Below, piece after piece: positions 6,501 to 6,990 of a stretch of DNA of 6,990 nucleotides (positions are counted from its first letter, which is position 1; every line of letters begins with the position of its first letter). Origin of the DNA: Methyloglobulus sp. (GTDB lineage: Bacteria; Pseudomonadota; Gammaproteobacteria; Methylococcales; Methylomonadaceae); the NCBI GenBank assembly GCA_013140405.1, contig JABFSV010000485.1, forward strand, positions 1 to 6,990, given 5' to 3'. The notes under the pieces were generated by a model. It was given only the letters and a program-made list of their open reading frames with translations, was not told the DNA's origin and searched no databases. The position numbers and the translations under genes are program-made.

Positions 6501-6709
6501 GTACTGGCTCTGTCCCTGGTAAAAAGATCACCGTCCGCTTGGGAACGACGGCAACTGGTGCGGTTGTCGGGGCCGCAACTGTTGATACTTTTGGCGACTG
6601 GCGTTTGTGGGTTAAGCCAGGCATTATTCCAGCCAGCACTGTCACACAGGCGACTGCCTGGTCAAATGGTGGAGGCAGTAGTGCGTATGCGGTAATCCAG
6701 TTTAAGTAG
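3539..6709 (+). CDS. Large secreted protein with three C-terminal cadherin/Ig-like repeats
   Basis: A 1056-residue protein (numbered from ATG 3539). A charged n-region leads to a hydrophobic core (roughly residues 23-38) and likely cleavage after VDA (45), a Sec-type signal although the n-region is long. Residues 46-670 match nothing I recognise. They contain 13 Cys, paired C-x8-C and C-x10-C motifs both ending GIGEC (393-402 and 551-562), a DTNNDG loop (553-558) resembling a calcium-binding loop, and DPRF twice. The stretch around 160-190 (GQITHINYNQGYFRVNG) and 290-310 (VGDSIMAEGNYE) has an OB-fold-like strand pattern (weak inference). Three Ig/cadherin-like repeats follow at about 676-766, 770-866 and 870-962, each with VLxND acidic loops and a TYxVSDG motif. 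A distinct beta-type domain ends the protein. No C-terminal sorting signal or membrane anchor is seen. Its place behind the oxidase and SCO genes suggests an extracellular or periplasmic partner, scaffold or adhesin. The function is unknown. Confidence 0.85.
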   Translation: MDKQTNRTAISFPHMNFKGEEKILSGTILLTLALLVGMWSSHVDALPITAPVGGEIEKITVNDINDHWSGGVIVAGGQNIIIPKNLLIDLPANRVTLQQLFTEASTPCQAKNETGLAKGDICNPSGTGGLATIQATRLDNGNVIAGDVFIEKAAEIVTGQITHINYNQGYFRVNGKADGSDSGGVMVRLNDPDSRHTVQSGLGCAGNSPNCSPDPRFTLDGDNYTNVFSTGYPMCIPSTVPRNFTPFTNSLNLGVASAQAQPDGTGDVLCPTTNRTVNNGQPVDDSRRFAPILVGDSIMAEGNYETVGGVRFLSAHSSAVSKALSTKQEEGQPDYLFLDEVEIDVPGFQNQRARTLIIGYATLAPVDVMLWSIHYDTTTNSPHEFPLASTTGCDNAAGIGECTAQGLVAAGANIFKINYDVDFVSTKPTKTKVNPCAHLQSDPRFASLGVCPGNFGGTIAQQFSILSPIPHEIQARTGRKYDELHGGTPLITADINGNEATNGQYLFPFGMGLGGISTPEMNEINLDAMATPLSFTGIPWNLDRRLSPGGCLDTNNDGIGECESEPQPLDPFPFEGAAMDPRTLGGIPVTAYNDPNYTSNSLTSVRNRILSFVDPTKVRINGNGAGVNDTGNFTNAILNWQAPPPSAGGPGSGDVIDSPILNQALICSASSVLNAPPIVQNENLVTLINTPILMIPVLANDSDPNGDALTVTAVSSATSQGGAAILNVDGTINYTPATGFTGNDSFTYSVSDGVATGQGTVFITVNSLTNHQPIAVDDTATTNEDTAVPVDVLFNDNDEDSGPGNSELSVVSVTASANGGTVIINPGSLLVTYTPKPHFNGVDTFTYIVSDGRGGLDTGLVTITVSPVNTAPVASDDNAIMIPNAKMIVYVLNNDTDIDGDSLTISLASPTLVTPLGNKVTTNGATLTYAAKAGVIGVDTFSYTISDGQGEVDTATVTVNVNTPVLPDTVAMTTTKYVRSSSEWLVEGTGSVPGKKITVRLGTTATGAVVGAATVDTFGDWRLWVKPGIIPASTVTQATAWSNGGGSSAYAVIQFK
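5564..6424 (+). repeat. Three tandem cadherin/Ig-like domain repeats inside the secreted protein
   Basis: Three copies of about 90-97 residues (5564-5836, 5846-6136 and 6146-6424). Aligned cores are VLANDSDPNGDALTV, VLFNDNDEDSGPGNSELSV and VLNNDTDIDGDSLTI early in each, and DSFTYSVSDG, DTFTYIVSDG and DTFSYTISDG late in each. Linkers read NHQPIAVDD and NTAPVASDD. This is the Big_9/cadherin-like 'tandem-95' type found in many bacterial surface proteins, whose acidic loops often bind calcium. The copies have diverged at DNA level, so this is an old duplication. Confidence 0.85.
6434..6706 (+). other. C-terminal beta-type domain of the secreted protein
   Basis: The last 91 residues differ from the preceding repeats. 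They contain KYVRSSSEWLVEGTG, then PGKKITVRLG, a GAATVDTFGDWRLWVKPG segment and a final SAYAVIQFK. The pattern of short alternating strands and the G-x-W element resemble an Ig-like or bacterial-Ig exchange domain. It could be a ligand-binding cap or a secretion-related end domain; this is not certain. Confidence 0.5.
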
Positions 6710-6722
6710 AAATTACCAATTG

Positions 6723-6762
6723 ATAGGGAGAAGGTTTACAACCTTCTCCCTATTTTTGTTTT
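6723..6762 (+). terminator. Rho-independent terminator of the three-gene locus
   Basis: ATAGGGAGAAGGTT (6723-6736) and AACCTTCTCCCTAT (6740-6753) form a perfect 14-bp stem with a three-base loop, followed by TTTTTGTTTT. It begins 14 bases after the stop of the Ig-repeat gene, a normal position for a transcript end. No T-run serves the minus strand. Confidence 0.93.
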
Positions 6763-6829
6763 ACGAAGCAAGGTTGTTTTTGGAAAAATTGAATTTTTTA
6801 ATACGTATGCTGGAGTATGTCCAGACCTT

Positions 6830-6969
6830 TAGGGAAACGCTGAACAAGTCCTTCGATAAGCTCAGGACGAGTGGTAGGGTGTTGATTCCGTTCGTGGTGA
6901 GCTTGCACCACGGGCACTTCCTTCGATCGTCGAACCATAAATGGAATCAACTTGTTCAGAGTTTCCTTA
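6830..6969. repeat. REP/MITE-like element with nested inverted repeats
   Basis: The outer arms 6833-6849 and 6950-6966 are inverted copies of 17 bp with one mismatch (GGAAACGCTGAACAAGT against ACTTGTTCAGAGTTTCC), and TA/TA-type ends extend the pairing. Inside are GTTGATTCC (6881-6889) with GGAATCAAC (6943-6951), a 7-bp stem CGTGGTG/CACCACG (6893-6912), a 5-bp stem GTCCT/AGGAC (6848-6868) and TTCGA/TCGAA (6922-6934). The core CTTCGATAAGCTCAGGACGA resembles a short palindromic repeat common between genes in many gammaproteobacteria. No transposase is encoded. A frame across it translates as SFDKLRTSG, the usual artefact of this repeat family. Confidence 0.7.
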
Positions 6970-6990
6970 GTTTGCATCGTTAAACTATAA

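Noticed and set aside
6720..6983. 87-residue plus-strand ORF after the third gene
   Set aside because: It runs through the terminator hairpin and the REP-like element. Its peptide contains SFDKLRTSG, a typical translation artefact of that repeat, and no ribosome binding site suits its start.

Overview
This window is centred on a compact plus-strand locus with three consecutive genes: a Tat-exported multicopper oxidase (712-2667), a SCO1/SenC-type copper-handling thioredoxin-fold protein (2696-3352), and a large secreted protein (best start 3539, stop at 6709) ending in three tandem cadherin/Ig-like repeats and a further beta-type domain. The first two are 28 bases apart and almost certainly co-transcribed. 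The third follows a 186-base gap that holds a stem-loop and a strong ribosome binding site. A perfect 14-bp hairpin with a T-run closes the locus.

Organism: the twin-arginine and Sec signals, AGGAG-type ribosome binding sites, base composition (mid-40s % GC by eye) and a REP-like element at the right edge carrying the pattern CTTCGATAAGCTCAGGACGA point to a Gram-negative proteobacterium. A gammaproteobacterium is likely. A methanotroph-like (Methylococcales) origin is possible but is only an impression, not shown by the sequence.

Layout: 1-108 is the 3' end of an unrecognised gene. 109-595 has no convincing gene, but carries two near-identical 17-bp sites exactly 240 bp apart, a 12-bp stem-loop between them and a weak promoter candidate. 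596-700 is a possible GTG-started 34-residue ORF whose stop lies in the oxidase ribosome binding site. 712-6709 is the three-gene locus. 6723-6762 is the terminator. 6830-6969 is a repeat-type element with nested inverted repeats, and the 87-aa ORF across it is not a gene.

How the genes may work together (inference): the oxidase has all four copper-binding motifs of a three-domain laccase/bilirubin-oxidase/CotA-type enzyme. The SCO protein has the CxxxCP motif and distal His needed to bind or deliver copper or to reduce cysteines, so it may mature the oxidase outside the cytoplasm. The Ig-repeat protein has a roughly 630-residue Cys-containing region that I do not recognise and could be a partner, scaffold or surface component. 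The substrate (metal ion, phenolic or other) cannot be read from the sequence. The most interesting elements are this gene trio, the paired upstream sites, the small upstream ORF and the hairpin before the third gene.
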